Assembly: GCF_000024185.1 (NCBI RefSeq)
Contig: NC_013790.1
Coordinates: 1,201,501-1,265,500, forward strand
Length of the DNA: 64,000 nt
Direction: 5' to 3'
DNA from: Methanobrevibacter ruminantium M1
Lineage (GTDB): Archaea; Methanobacteriota; Methanobacteria; Methanobacteriales; Methanobacteriaceae
Position numbers and translations under genes: made by a program. The notes under the pieces were generated by a model, which had not been told where the DNA came from, did no database searches, and saw only the letters and a program-made list of their open reading frames with translations. Below are positions 1 to 8,719 of this stretch, piece by piece. Every line of letters starts with the position of its first letter. The first letter of the stretch is position 1.

Positions 1-1
1 T

Positions 2-1135
2 AAGGATGTCATCAAAATGGGAATTGGGGATGTAACCAAACCTTTAACCCCTACAGTAATTAAGGCATTCAAGGATGCTGTTGATGAAATGGCAGATGGA
101 GAAACATTTATGGGTTATGGTCCAGAGCAAGGATATGACTTTTTAGCTGAAGCAATCATTAAAAACGACTTCAACAGATGGGGAGTCGATTTAGACCTTG
201 ATGAGGTCTTCATTTCAGACGGTGCCAAATGTGATACCGGTAACATACAAGAGATTTTTGACCTTGACAATGTAATTGCTGTTACTGACCCTGTATATCC
301 TGTTTATGTGGACACAAATGTTATGGCTGGCAGGTCTGGCCTAATAAAGGATGATGGAATGTATGCGAATATCGTATATCTCCCATGCACTGAAGAGAAC
401 GACTTTGTACCAGCTCTTCCAGAGGAAGATGTAGACTTGATCTATCTCTGTTTCCCTAACAACCCTACCGGAACCACCTTGACAAAAGATCAATTGGCTA
501 AATTTGTCGAATATGCAAAGGAAAATGACGCTCTCATTCTTTTCGATGCAGCTTATGAAGTATTCATAACAGAAGATGACGTTCCTCACACCATCTATGA
601 GATTGAAGGTGCTAAGGAAGTGGCTATTGAATTTAGAAGCTTTTCAAAAACTGCAGGATTCACTGGTACACGTTGCGCTTACACTGTAGTTCCTAAGGAA
701 ATCAAGATAAAGACATCTACTGGAGATGAGCAATCTGTAAATGCTTTATGGAACAGAAGGCAGACCACAAAATTCAATGGAGTATCCTATCCTGTCCAAA
801 AGGCTGCAGAGGCAGTTTACAGTGAAGAAGGACAAAAGGAAATTATGGAAAACATTGAATATTATTTAGAAAATGCCAGAATCATTCGCGAAAGCCTATC
901 TGATATTGGATTGAATGTTTATGGTGGAGTTAACTCTCCTTACATTTGGGTAAAGACCCCTAATGACATGGAATCCTGGGACTTCTTTGACCTTCTTTTA
1001 GAAGATGCAAATATTGTTGGAACTCCTGGATCCGGATTTGGTCCAAGCGGTGAAGGTTATTTAAGATTAACTGCATTCAATACTTTAGAAAATACTAAAG
1101 AGGCAATGAACAGGATTTCTAAATTGTCTTTCTAA
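2..1135 (+). CDS. dapL: LL-diaminopimelate aminotransferase, 5' end missing
   Basis: PLP-dependent aminotransferase that converts tetrahydrodipicolinate plus glutamate to LL-diaminopimelate in lysine biosynthesis. The reading frame is open from base 2 (KDVIK before the first ATG at 17), so the true start lies off the window. The visible 377 codons compare with about 410 in the family. Family motifs are present: [10 protein letters not shown] at the start, [11 protein letters not shown], the substrate/cofactor segment FPNNPTG, and [12 protein letters not shown], which carries the PLP lysine. Near the C-terminus [11 protein letters not shown] contributes the arginine that binds the substrate carboxylate. 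No operon partner is visible downstream; 177 bases of AT-rich DNA follow. The ATG at 17 should not be used as the start. Confidence 0.93.
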   Translation, partial: KDVIKMGIGDVTKPLTPTVIKAFKDAVDEMADGETFMGYGPEQGYDFLAEAIIKNDFNRWGVDLDLDEVFISDGAKCDTGNIQEIFDLDNVIAVTDPVYPVYVDTNVMAGRSGLIKDDGMYANIVYLPCTEENDFVPALPEEDVDLIYLCFPNNPTGTTLTKDQLAKFVEYAKENDALILFDAAYEVFITEDDVPHTIYEIEGAKEVAIEFRSFSKTAGFTGTRCAYTVVPKEIKIKTSTGDEQSVNALWNRRQTTKFNGVSYPVQKAAEAVYSEEGQKEIMENIEYYLENARIIRESLSDIGLNVYGGVNSPYIWVKTPNDMESWDFFDLLLEDANIVGTPGSGFGPSGEGYLRLTAFNTLENTKEAMNRISKLSF

Positions 1136-1312
1136 TTTAGATTCCCTTATTCTCTTTAATTTTATTTTTTATTAGTTATTTTTATTATATTTCTTATTAG
1201 AATTAATTAAGATTCTTAATTCTTATTTAATTCTTATTAGATTTCTATTTATTTCTTTATTAGAATTCTTTTCAATTTATTATATTTTTTAATTTATTAT
1301 TTTGGTGATACG

Positions 1313-1993
1313 ATGGAAGCTGATTTTAGCCTTGTTAATGAAAATGATGATTTGCAGGATTTATTCTCCAAATACGGAGCTCTTGCTTTGGAAAAACAGG
1401 AAAACCTCTCCAAGCTTGTTGGCGATAGCGAGCCTGAATTGGATATTGAAAATGGAATAGTCAAGTTTGGTGATAAGGAGTTTCCTATTCAACTTCTAGG
1501 GTTTTTAGATCCTGATGAGGACACTTGGTCATGGGCATGGGACAATGAGGAAATAGGATTCCCTGAAGAGCTCATTGAGGAAGCCAAGGAAGTTAAGGAA
1601 TTTGGAGAAGATCAGAATATAGTTCAGTTTAAGCAAAGCATGTTTGCTGCAAGCTTTGAGGAAGCCCATATTTTATCCATGACTGTATCTTCAATTTTTG
1701 GAGACGACGCATACTGTGGAGTTAATTATGGAAACTTTGTATTCTTTGTAACCATAAAATCTGATGAGATTCCATCATCTGAGGGTCCTGAAGAATTCTC
1801 CAACATTTTCAATGAATTCCATCGCAGATTTGAAGTAAATCATTTAAAGGCTTTGGAATCCTATGCAATGCTTAAGGGTTATGAATACAAATACAGAGAT
1901 GACTTTGCTCTTGTTAAGATTGGAGACAATAGGGTAGTTGTAGGATTAACCGAAAGAAAAAATGTTCAAAGCATTAAGTTTATTCTAGCTTAA
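1313..1993 (+). CDS. acidic hypothetical protein, DUF6882-like
   Basis: 226-residue acidic soluble protein of unknown role. The segment IQLLGFLDPDEDTWSWAWDN (about residues 60-79) resembles the TWLWAWAN core of DUF6882 proteins, and an aromatic-rich beta segment follows. There is no signal peptide or membrane segment. The start follows a good ribosome binding site (TTGGTG). It is the first of four codirectional genes of similar size and acidity, each separated by about 70-130 AT-rich bases with its own ribosome binding site. Families of this kind often sit as stand-alone genes or with polymorphic-toxin immunity genes. That link is inference only. Confidence 0.65.
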   Translation: MEADFSLVNENDDLQDLFSKYGALALEKQENLSKLVGDSEPELDIENGIVKFGDKEFPIQLLGFLDPDEDTWSWAWDNEEIGFPEELIEEAKEVKEFGEDQNIVQFKQSMFAASFEEAHILSMTVSSIFGDDAYCGVNYGNFVFFVTIKSDEIPSSEGPEEFSNIFNEFHRRFEVNHLKALESYAMLKGYEYKYRDDFALVKIGDNRVVVGLTERKNVQSIKFILA

Positions 1994-2096
1994 ATCGGAT
2001 TCTTTAGATTAATTGGGATAATTTACTGTATTTTAGTTAATCGAATTTATATTATTCTTAAAAGGGTTCATTTTTTAATTTTCTGGCTGTGATCTT

Positions 2097-2723
2097 ATGG
2101 ATAGTGAATTAATTGAAGAAATAAGCTTTGAAATTCAATTATTGCTTAAGATGGGCTTCTATAATGATGAAGAGATTTTAGAAATAATTGATGATGAATT
2201 TATTGAAGAGGACATTCCAAAGGAAAAGCTTTTAGAAATATTCTCAAATGTTAAAGAGAACTTCGATTGTCCAAAAAGCGATTCAGAAGACTTTTTGAAT
2301 CTGAAAGAGGCTTTTTTAAACTTGTCTAAAAATCATAATATATTAACTATTCATAATGCCGGATACGATATTGAAGAGGGAATCCAAGACTCATTTGAAC
2401 TATTCACCCATCTTAGAAACAATAAATATGAAGTGGAAGGATTCTGCTTCTATAGCTTTGAGGATATTGAAATTGCAATTGAAGAAAACAGCCTTTTAAT
2501 AGCCTTTGGCGATTTTGAATTTGATGAAGATAAAGGCCTAAAGATAGCTAAGACAGTTAAAGATGAGCTAGTTTCCAAGGGATTCAATATAAATTGGGAT
2601 GAAAGCATTGATGAGAGAATTGAAATAGTGGATTTCAATTGGCAAAAGGCTTATGAAGATAGGGATTATTCCATGGATGGAGCTTTAAGTGATTATATTG
2701 AATTAAATAACTTAGAAGATTAA
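2097..2723 (+). CDS. acidic hypothetical protein, DUF6891-like
   Basis: 208-residue, strongly acidic protein of unknown function. The second half (THLRNNKYEVEGFCFYSFED, then LLIAFGDFEFDEDKGLKIA and FNINWDES) matches my recollection of the DUF6891 pattern: a short aromatic segment followed by LYLAFG and a helix. The N-terminal 70 residues are helical and Glu-rich. No signal peptide or membrane segment is seen. The ATG follows GGCTGTGATCTT. The last codons (NNLED stop) lie in the first copy of a 26-base tandem repeat, so the C-terminus and stop codon are repeated in the downstream DNA. Confidence 0.6.
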   Translation: MDSELIEEISFEIQLLLKMGFYNDEEILEIIDDEFIEEDIPKEKLLEIFSNVKENFDCPKSDSEDFLNLKEAFLNLSKNHNILTIHNAGYDIEEGIQDSFELFTHLRNNKYEVEGFCFYSFEDIEIAIEENSLLIAFGDFEFDEDKGLKIAKTVKDELVSKGFNINWDESIDERIEIVDFNWQKAYEDRDYSMDGALSDYIELNNLED

Positions 2724-2781
2724 GTGTTTTTGTAAACTTAGAAGATTAAGTGTTTTTGTAAACTTAGAAGATTAAGTGTTT
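2711..2781 (+). repeat. 26-bp tandem repeat spanning a stop codon
   Basis: Copies at 2711-2736, 2737-2762 and 2763-2781 (partial), beginning CTTAGAAGATTAAGTG. The TAA stop of the preceding gene lies in copy 1. The period is not a multiple of three. Confidence 0.95.
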
Positions 2782-2848
2782 CCGTTCAATTAATAGGTTT
2801 AAACTTTTTTTTATTCAATTTAACAATTTTAACTTTGTTGGGGATTAA

Positions 2849-3517
2849 ATGAACGCTCGTTCTTTTGAAATCATTGAAGAGGCCATTTCAAATGGAGTTT
2901 GGACATGGCTTGAGTTGGATTGCTATTCAAATTCACTCTATTTAGAGTTTGAAAGGCTTCAATTATTGTCTAAATCCATTGTAAATCCATTTAAGCCTGT
3001 TCAAGAATCTACTTATAACGATTATAGGGGAGAATTGGCTATTCGATTTGGCACAAACATTTATTTGGCTATTCTTTATGATGATGAGGATTCTTTTGAC
3101 TTTTTAGACCTTGAAGAGGATATTTTAAATTCCTTCTTAAATTCAGATGCCAAATTAAGCGATAATGATTCCTATTTCTATAGGCAGTTTAAAAAGGAAA
3201 TAAGAGGATTCAAGTTTCAGGATGAGGATTATTCAAGTAATCTCACTAAAAAATATAAAAAAGAGATAGTTTTAGCCCAGCTTCCCAATAAAAAAGATAG
3301 TTATGACTTTTTATTGTCATTTGAATTAGACAACTTTGCAATAATCGTTAAGGGAGACATTATTTCATGCTTTAATGATTTCGAATCCTTAAGTGATGGC
3401 GATATAAAGAGAGCTTCCAACGATTGGATCTTGTATTATTTGGATTATTGGATAAAAAAAGGAACTGAAGAGGAGTATGATGAAGATTTCCTTTGTGAAA
3501 ATATTTCATTTGACTGA
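2849..3517 (+). CDS. hypothetical acidic protein
   Basis: 222-residue protein I do not recognise. The N-terminus has GVWTWLELDCYSNSLYLEF, a mixed aromatic/beta segment, then RGELAIRFGTNIYLAILYDD, an acidic helix (about residues 85-105), a lysine-rich stretch near 130-150, and an aromatic C-terminus. It has no signal peptide or transmembrane segment. The start is supported by TTGGGGATTAA just upstream. It shares size, acidity and orientation with its neighbours at 1313, 2097 and 3611, but no obvious sequence similarity to them. Function unknown. Confidence 0.6.
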   Translation: MNARSFEIIEEAISNGVWTWLELDCYSNSLYLEFERLQLLSKSIVNPFKPVQESTYNDYRGELAIRFGTNIYLAILYDDEDSFDFLDLEEDILNSFLNSDAKLSDNDSYFYRQFKKEIRGFKFQDEDYSSNLTKKYKKEIVLAQLPNKKDSYDFLLSFELDNFAIIVKGDIISCFNDFESLSDGDIKRASNDWILYYLDYWIKKGTEEEYDEDFLCENISFD

Positions 3518-3610
3518 TAATTTATTTTTTAGATTATTTTCATTTTCAATCAATTCAATCAATTTTATTAATTTTATTTTATAATGTCAAACTTTTATTA
3601 TGGTGTATTT

Positions 3611-4153
3611 ATGAATCAATTAAGACCAGGATATAACTTTTTAGCCACTCATGAACTGTTTTTTGATGAGATTCCTCATCAAAGGGCCATTCATTTGGCA
3701 AACTATGAATTCTTTTGGAACATCCTAGATGAGCTTGGGCCATTTGGAACAGAAGAGTCATATCTTGCCTTTTGCGAACTATGCGATTGGCTAATAGATA
3801 ATCCCAATACGCCCATAATAGAATGTTTTAGATGGATATTGTCCTCTTGGGACATTGAACTTGAGGATTTTGACGATAAGGTTATTGAAAACGAGAATAT
3901 CCTAAAGATAATCTATGACTTGGATTTCTATGAGGATTTGATGATGCTGGACTTTACCATCATAAGCACAGGGTTCGGTCAGCTTATTCTTCAAGGAAAA
4001 ATCGATGCTGATGTAAAGAACATTATTCAATTGTCCCTTCTGCGTCAGATGAACTCTCATGTACTGGATGAGTATTTGGGAAGTAATATGCAGTATAAAT
4101 ACGAAAGATATTTGTATCTTCAAAAGCTTTTGGACATTTTGGAAGAGGCTTAG
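3611..4153 (+). CDS. hypothetical protein
   Basis: 180-residue predicted helical protein with no family I recognise. An upstream in-frame ATG at 3584 exists, but TATGGTGTATTT directly before 3611 has the GGTG ribosome binding site pattern seen across this window, so 3611 is the better start. The protein is rich in Leu, Ile, Phe, Asp and Glu (for example EFFWNILDELGPFGTEESYL, then FYEDLMMLDFTIISTG) and has four cysteines in the first half. The stop codon is embedded in a 20-base tandem repeat, a layout shared with the gene ending at 2723. It is the last gene of the four-gene acidic cluster. Confidence 0.55.
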   Translation: MNQLRPGYNFLATHELFFDEIPHQRAIHLANYEFFWNILDELGPFGTEESYLAFCELCDWLIDNPNTPIIECFRWILSSWDIELEDFDDKVIENENILKIIYDLDFYEDLMMLDFTIISTGFGQLILQGKIDADVKNIIQLSLLRQMNSHVLDEYLGSNMQYKYERYLYLQKLLDILEEA

Positions 4154-4200
4154 GCATTTTAGGAGAGGCTTAAACATTTTAGGAGAGGCTTAGACATTTT
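4133..4200 (+). repeat. 20-bp tandem repeat spanning a stop codon
   Basis: About 3.4 copies of GACATTTTAGGAGAGGCTTA (4133-4152, 4153-4172, 4173-4192, partial to 4200). The TAG stop of the preceding gene (4151-4153) falls at the first junction. Confidence 0.95.
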
Positions 4201-4639
4201 TTGGTCAATATGTAGAGGTTCGTTTTTTTAACTTATTCTAAGAGAAATTTTAAAAATCACATAATTTTTTTTATTCATTTTGAATAAATTTATAAAAACT
4301 GCATATTTTTACATCAAAAACAATTTTTATGTTTAATTTTTAGGATAATATTTATAAATATTAAAAAATAAAATATATATGGTCAATGTTATGAATCTTT
4401 ATTGACTTTTCATTAAGACTAAAAAAATAGATATTTTAATGTTCTTAACTATTTTAATTATTAAAAATCAATTATATTTAATTTCAATTGAAAAATTATT
4501 ATTTTTTAAACTTTTCAAATTTTGTGCTTTCAATTGAAAAATTATTATTTTTATTAAATAGACTAATTAAATTCAGATAAAAATCATTATTTATCTGCAA
4601 AACTAAATTTATTGATTAATATATAAAAGGAGATTTTAG
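4201..4639. other. intergenic region upstream of purA
   Basis: No gene is seen. The DNA is extremely AT-rich. It contains a direct repeat TTCAATTGAAAAATTATTAT at about 4484 and 4529, whose TTCAATTGAA core is palindromic, 78-130 bases from the purA ribosome binding site. It probably holds the purA promoter, but no single TATA box stands out. Confidence 0.5.
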
Positions 4640-5659
4640 ATGACTTGTAGTATATTAGTTGGAGGAGCTTGGGGAGATGAAGGCAAAGGAAAATGCATTA
4701 CTTACCTTTGCGATACAGACAAACCGGATATAGTTGCTCGTGCAGGTGTAGGTCCTAATGCTGGACATTCAGTGGAATTCAATGGAGAAAAATATGGATT
4801 AAGACTTGTTCCATCTGGTTTTGTTCAAACTGAAGCCCAATTGCTTATTGGCGCTGGAGTATTAGTTGACCCTGAAGTGCTTTTCCATGAATTTGACTAT
4901 TTAAGCAAATACAATGTGAGGGAGAGAACTTTAGTGGACCCTAGATGTTCAATCATCGAACCTGAACACAAAGAGAGGGATCAAGCTTCAGAGCACTTGG
5001 CTAAAAAGATAGGAAGCACAGGATCCGGTTGCGGACCTGCCAATTCAGATAGGGTTTTAAGAACTGCTAAAATGGCTAAGGAGATTCCAGAGCTTGCAGA
5101 CTATTTGACTGACGTTTCTTTAGCAGTCAATGACGCTTTAAATGATGGTCAAGACGTATTCATAGAAGGCTCTCAAGGATTTGCCCTTTCATTATACTAT
5201 GGAACCTATCCTTTTGTTACAAGTAAGGACACCACAGCAAGCAGCTTTGCAGCTGATGTTGGGGTAGGCCCTACTAAGGTGGATGAGGTCATCAATGTAT
5301 TCAAGTCCTATATTTCCCGTGTTGGAGAAGGTCCTTTCCCAACTGAAATGAGTCAAGAGGAAGCTGAAAGCAAAGGCCTTGAAGAGTATGGTGTAGTAAC
5401 TGGAAGGAGAAGAAGAATCGGTTACTTTGATATGGAGCTTGCAAAAGAGTCATGCAGAATAAATGGGGCTACTCAAATTGCTTTAACCTGTGTTGACAAG
5501 TTATATGACTGTGCACGTGTTAGGGACTATGCTGAATTGTCTCAAGAAACTAAAGACTTCATTTCAGAAATCGAGCAAGAGACTGGCGTTCCTGTAACTA
5601 TTATTTCTACTGGACCAGACTTGCAAGACACTATTGATTTAAGAAAAGAATTATTATAA
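4640..5659 (+). CDS. purA: adenylosuccinate synthetase (short archaeal type)
   Basis: Catalyses IMP + aspartate + GTP to adenylosuccinate, the first committed step from IMP to AMP. Diagnostic motifs are [11 protein letters not shown] at the N-terminus (GTP/IMP loop with the catalytic Asp), [32 protein letters not shown] and VTGRRRRIG. At 339 residues it is the short form of thermophilic and methanogenic archaea, about 90 residues below the usual bacterial length. The C-terminus is naturally complete, ending [14 protein letters not shown]. The start follows AAAGGAGATTTTAG. Apparently monocistronic, with long AT-rich gaps on both sides. Confidence 0.95.
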   Translation: MTCSILVGGAWGDEGKGKCITYLCDTDKPDIVARAGVGPNAGHSVEFNGEKYGLRLVPSGFVQTEAQLLIGAGVLVDPEVLFHEFDYLSKYNVRERTLVDPRCSIIEPEHKERDQASEHLAKKIGSTGSGCGPANSDRVLRTAKMAKEIPELADYLTDVSLAVNDALNDGQDVFIEGSQGFALSLYYGTYPFVTSKDTTASSFAADVGVGPTKVDEVINVFKSYISRVGEGPFPTEMSQEEAESKGLEEYGVVTGRRRRIGYFDMELAKESCRINGATQIALTCVDKLYDCARVRDYAELSQETKDFISEIEQETGVPVTIISTGPDLQDTIDLRKELL

Positions 5660-6058
5660 TTCTTTTTTCTTTTTAAATAGTTTCTTTCTTTTTTTATTTT
5701 TAGACTCTTATTTTTTCTTCTTTCATCATTTTTTAGGTGCTTATTTTTCTTTTTTTTATCATTCTATTTTTATATAATAATTTTTCCTAGTTTTTTTTTA
5801 AGTGAATTTAGACTCTAATTTTGATATTTTTAGTTATTTTTTATATTTTTACGAAGTATTTGTGATTTAGATAAAAAAGTAAAATAATTATTCTTTTAAA
5901 AAAAGATAATTTATTAGTTTTAAAAAAGAGTTTATCTATTTAAAATATAATATTTAAAAGAAGAATTTTGCTTGATTTAGAATTAAAAGTAAAATATCAG
6001 TTATATAAAAAATAAAAAGAGTAAAGTTTTTTAAAAAAAGAAAAAAAGGTTTCGACAT
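5660..6058. other. intergenic region between convergent purA and the CofE-family gene
   Basis: No gene or RNA recognised. T-rich runs directly after purA (from about 5663) and the run of A before 6059 (T-rich on the minus strand) are consistent with termination of both convergent genes. I see no strong hairpin. Confidence 0.5.
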
Positions 6059-7243
6059 TTAGTCATTTGCTAAATTGTCGAAGTATCCTTGAATGAATAT
6101 GACAGGAGTACCTTTGTCTCCAGAACCGCTGGTTAAGTCACAAAGGGAACCAATCAAGTCAGTTAATACTCTTGGAGTGGTTCCTTCGGTAATCATCTGT
6201 CCGGTTAGGTTTTCAGCCTTTTGTCTTATCTCTTCCTTAATCGCTTCCTTCAATTCGTCTCCATGCAAGTCAGCGAATTGATTGTCTGAAACATATTTCA
6301 ATTTGATTTCATTAGGATAGCCTACAAGCCCTGCTGTATGTGCAGGTGAAACCACAGGGTCAGCCAATTCCCAAATCTTTCCGACAGGATCCTTGAATGC
6401 TCCGTCACCATAGACCATAACTTCAATCTGTTTGCCGGTAAGTTCAATAAGTCTCTTTTGAACTTCATTGACTAATTTATCTCCTGTTTTTGGGAATAGT
6501 TTTAATCTTTCTTCTGTTGCCTTATTGGAACCGAGCAATCCGTATTCTGGGTTGCAACCTGAATCTCCAATAGGTTCAACTAGAATCTCATGCAATCCAT
6601 ATACATTTGCTCCTTTTTCCTTAAGCATTTTTGTGGTTTTCTTTCTTGTATGGATGTCACAGGTCAAGACGTCATTGGTATAGTCAAGAATGGTCTTTAC
6701 GTCATTTGAAAAGACAAATTCAACTTCACAGTCTTCGCTTTCAATCAATTCCCTATAGAAATCAACCATGTTGATTCCGGTAAATGGATGAATCCAGGAA
6801 CTGAAGTTCTTTTCGTAGTCCTCTTCAGTGATGACGCTTCCTAAATTGAATTCGCTTTCATCTAAAGCACGTTCGTCTAAAATGCCGTTTCCCACTTCAT
6901 CTGCAGGGAAAGAGCTTAAAAGGGTAATCTTATCCATTCCTCTTGCAATACCTTTTAGGATTATTGAGAATCTGTTTCTGCTTAGGATAGGATTGGTCAC
7001 TCCGATTTCTTTAGATGGGAATTTCTTTGCAACATCCTCTGCAACGTCATCCACAGTCACATAGTTTCCTTCGGAAATTGCTACAACAGCTTCTGTTATT
7101 GCAACGATGTCCTTGTCTCTAAATTCAAATCCTTCACTTTCTTTTGCTGCCATCAATGAATCTACAACGATAGTTGCTAAATCGTCGTTTTCTTTAATAA
7201 TAGGTGTTCTTATTCCGCGTACAACTGTACCAACACATCTCAT
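6059..7243 (-). CDS. coenzyme F420-0:L-glutamate ligase family protein
   Basis: 394-residue protein whose N-terminal half has the F420 ligase (CofE) pattern: GTVVRGIRTPIIKENDDLA, then FRDKDIVAITEAVVAISEGNYV and NPILSRNRFSIILKGIARGM. CofE adds glutamate to F420-0 using GTP, but true CofE is about 250 residues. This longer form, with motifs HEILVEPIGDSGCNPEYGLLG, MVYGDGAFKDPVGKIWELADP and a Gly/Thr-rich C-terminal part, is a methanogen paralogue whose substrate I cannot infer. It is cytoplasmic, with no signal. The start ATG follows a purine-rich site (AAGGAGCAGTTAAA on the minus strand). Confident on family, not on reaction. Confidence 0.75.
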   Translation of the reverse strand: MRCVGTVVRGIRTPIIKENDDLATIVVDSLMAAKESEGFEFRDKDIVAITEAVVAISEGNYVTVDDVAEDVAKKFPSKEIGVTNPILSRNRFSIILKGIARGMDKITLLSSFPADEVGNGILDERALDESEFNLGSVITEEDYEKNFSSWIHPFTGINMVDFYRELIESEDCEVEFVFSNDVKTILDYTNDVLTCDIHTRKKTTKMLKEKGANVYGLHEILVEPIGDSGCNPEYGLLGSNKATEERLKLFPKTGDKLVNEVQKRLIELTGKQIEVMVYGDGAFKDPVGKIWELADPVVSPAHTAGLVGYPNEIKLKYVSDNQFADLHGDELKEAIKEEIRQKAENLTGQMITEGTTPRVLTDLIGSLCDLTSGSGDKGTPVIFIQGYFDNLAND

Positions 7244-7340
7244 TTTAACTGCTCCTTAAAATCAAAAAACTTTTATTGTGATTATACTCCATAACCTATT
7301 AACTTTATATTCATTCAATTATATATATGTTAAGTTTTTC

Positions 7341-7440
7341 AAGTTTTTCTTTTAGTTTCTCATCAGTTTTTTAAGTTTTTCTTTTAGTTTCTCATCAGTT
7401 TTTTTAAGTTTTTCTTTTAGATTCTTATCAGTTTTTCAAG
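7341..7440. repeat. 32-33-bp tandem repeat
   Basis: About three copies of a unit beginning AAGTTTTTCTTTTAG (7341, 7373, 7406) with a degenerate fourth, in the gap between the divergent genes at 7243 and 7599. Confidence 0.85.
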
Positions 7441-7566
7441 TTTCTCATTGGGTTTTTCTAGAACTTTTCTAAATCCTTTCCATTCGTTCTATTTTAATTC
7501 TAATAGTCTCAATTTCTAATGTATCAAATAACTTTCTTAAATCCAGTATTACTTATTTTACAAAAA

Positions 7567-7578
7567 TTATATATATTT
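7567..7578 (+). promoter_or_regulatory. candidate TATA box for the gene at 7599
   Basis: TTATATATATTT lies about 20 bases before the ATG. That spacing suggests a nearly leaderless transcript, and no GGAG/GGTG site is seen before this start. Confidence 0.4.
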
Positions 7579-7598
7579 TATTAACTATAAATTTAAGC

Positions 7599-7982
7599 AT
7601 GAAAGATATTATTAATCCGAATGTAGAAATTCCTGATGAACAGGTAGCTATGGCATTTTTTAGAAGTGTCCGTTGGGTTAATGGGGTCTATTGTCCTAAA
7701 TGCAAGTCATATAATGTCAATAACAGAGGAAACCAAGGCAGAACTCGTCGATATGTATGCAAAGATTGCGGATCTAATTTCAATGACTTTTCAGGCACAA
7801 TCTTCCATAAAAGCAAGATACCGCTTAATGTAATGCTTTATATTTTATTCAATTTGGATGAAAAAACCACCACTCAATTGTCTGAAGAGTTAGGCTACAG
7901 CAGGCAATGCATCTCAAGAATATCTAAATTATTTAGGGATAAGCTATTGAGCAATCCTGAGTTTTTTGACATTGAAGAATGA
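7599..7982 (+). CDS. zinc ribbon/HTH protein resembling an IS1595-type transposase N-terminus
   Basis: 127 residues. The N-terminal part (QVAMAFFRSVRWVNGVYCPKC) with the pairs Cys32/Cys35 and Cys54/Cys57 is the zinc ribbon that opens IS1595/ISXO2-type transposases. FSGTIFHKSKIPLNVMLYIL and a helix-turn-helix (about residues 88-113, TTQLSEELGYSRQCISRISK) follow. The DDE catalytic domain of the family (normally another ~150-200 residues) is absent, and the frame ends cleanly with no downstream remnant that I can find. It is therefore either a domesticated DNA-binding protein or a truncated transposase. No terminal inverted repeats were found nearby. Confidence 0.75.
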   Translation: MKDIINPNVEIPDEQVAMAFFRSVRWVNGVYCPKCKSYNVNNRGNQGRTRRYVCKDCGSNFNDFSGTIFHKSKIPLNVMLYILFNLDEKTTTQLSEELGYSRQCISRISKLFRDKLLSNPEFFDIEE

Positions 7983-8126
7983 TTTTTACGATTAATTTTT
8001 AAATTTTTTAATGCTTTTCTTGCATCTAAAAAAAATATTTTAACTTTTCTTCGTCTAAAAAAAATTTTTTATAGCTTTTTTTTTTAAAAAAATTACACTA
8101 ACAATCATACCAAAAAAGTGTCCAAT

Positions 8127-8210
8127 GTTAGCATATTGGTGCATGATTTCTCGTTTTTGTAACTTTAACGGTACATTTATGTAAGCATATCAGTGTCTTA
8201 ACAATTGTTA
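8127..8210. promoter_or_regulatory. candidate operator cluster
   Basis: GTTAGCATATTGGTG (8127-8141) and GTAAGCATATCAGTG (8181-8195) share 12 of 15 bases at a 54-base spacing. TAACAATTGTTA (8199-8210) is a perfect palindrome. The cluster lies about 500 bases before the transporter gene, so its target is uncertain. Confidence 0.35.
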
Positions 8211-8660
8211 TACATTCTTAATTAAGCCAATATATTCTTTTTATTCATATTTATTTTAAATAATATCAATTTATTTTTAATATGGCTTAATATTTCTTCG
8301 ATTTTGTATATTTAAAAGCTTTTAAAGCATTTAATTTGTACTGATTTTAAAAATTTTTAGTTATTTTTTGCACTATTAATCTATCAATCCTTTATTTAAT
8401 GAAAAACATTATATACTTTGTTTATACAATCTTTATATAGTAATAAGTTTTTAAATTATAAGTTTTATAATCCATAAGAACTAATTCAAAAATACCTTTT
8501 TAATTTCCAAAATTAAACCTTTATTTTAATAATTAGTTTTTTTTAAAAAGAATTTATAAAAAACAACTTATTATTTTAAGATTTTTATATAAATGGCTAT
8601 GTATGATTGGAGTAAAAAAATCTCTTCAATAGGCATAGGCCACATTTTTTGTTAAATAAA

Positions 8661-8668
8661 TTTATATA
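8661..8668 (+). promoter_or_regulatory. TATA box of the ABC transporter operon
   Basis: TTTATATA, 52 bases before the ATG at 8720, fits an archaeal box A with a short leader. Confidence 0.5.
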
Positions 8669-8719
8669 GAAATTAAAAAAGACAATTTTTTGTTTAATTT
8701 TTAAATTAAAGTGATTTTT

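Larger units (their letters stand above)
7244..7598. other. divergent intergenic region
   Basis: Separates two divergent genes and must hold both promoters. It contains the T-rich tandem repeat at 7341-7440 and a TATA-like box at 7567-7578. No further gene seen. Confidence 0.5.
7983..8719. other. long regulatory region upstream of the ABC transporter
   Basis: No gene longer than about 60 codons. It includes two related direct repeats (8127-8141 and 8181-8195), a 12-base palindrome at 8199-8210 and a TATA box at 8661-8668. The rest is AT-rich with no clear structure. Confidence 0.5.
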
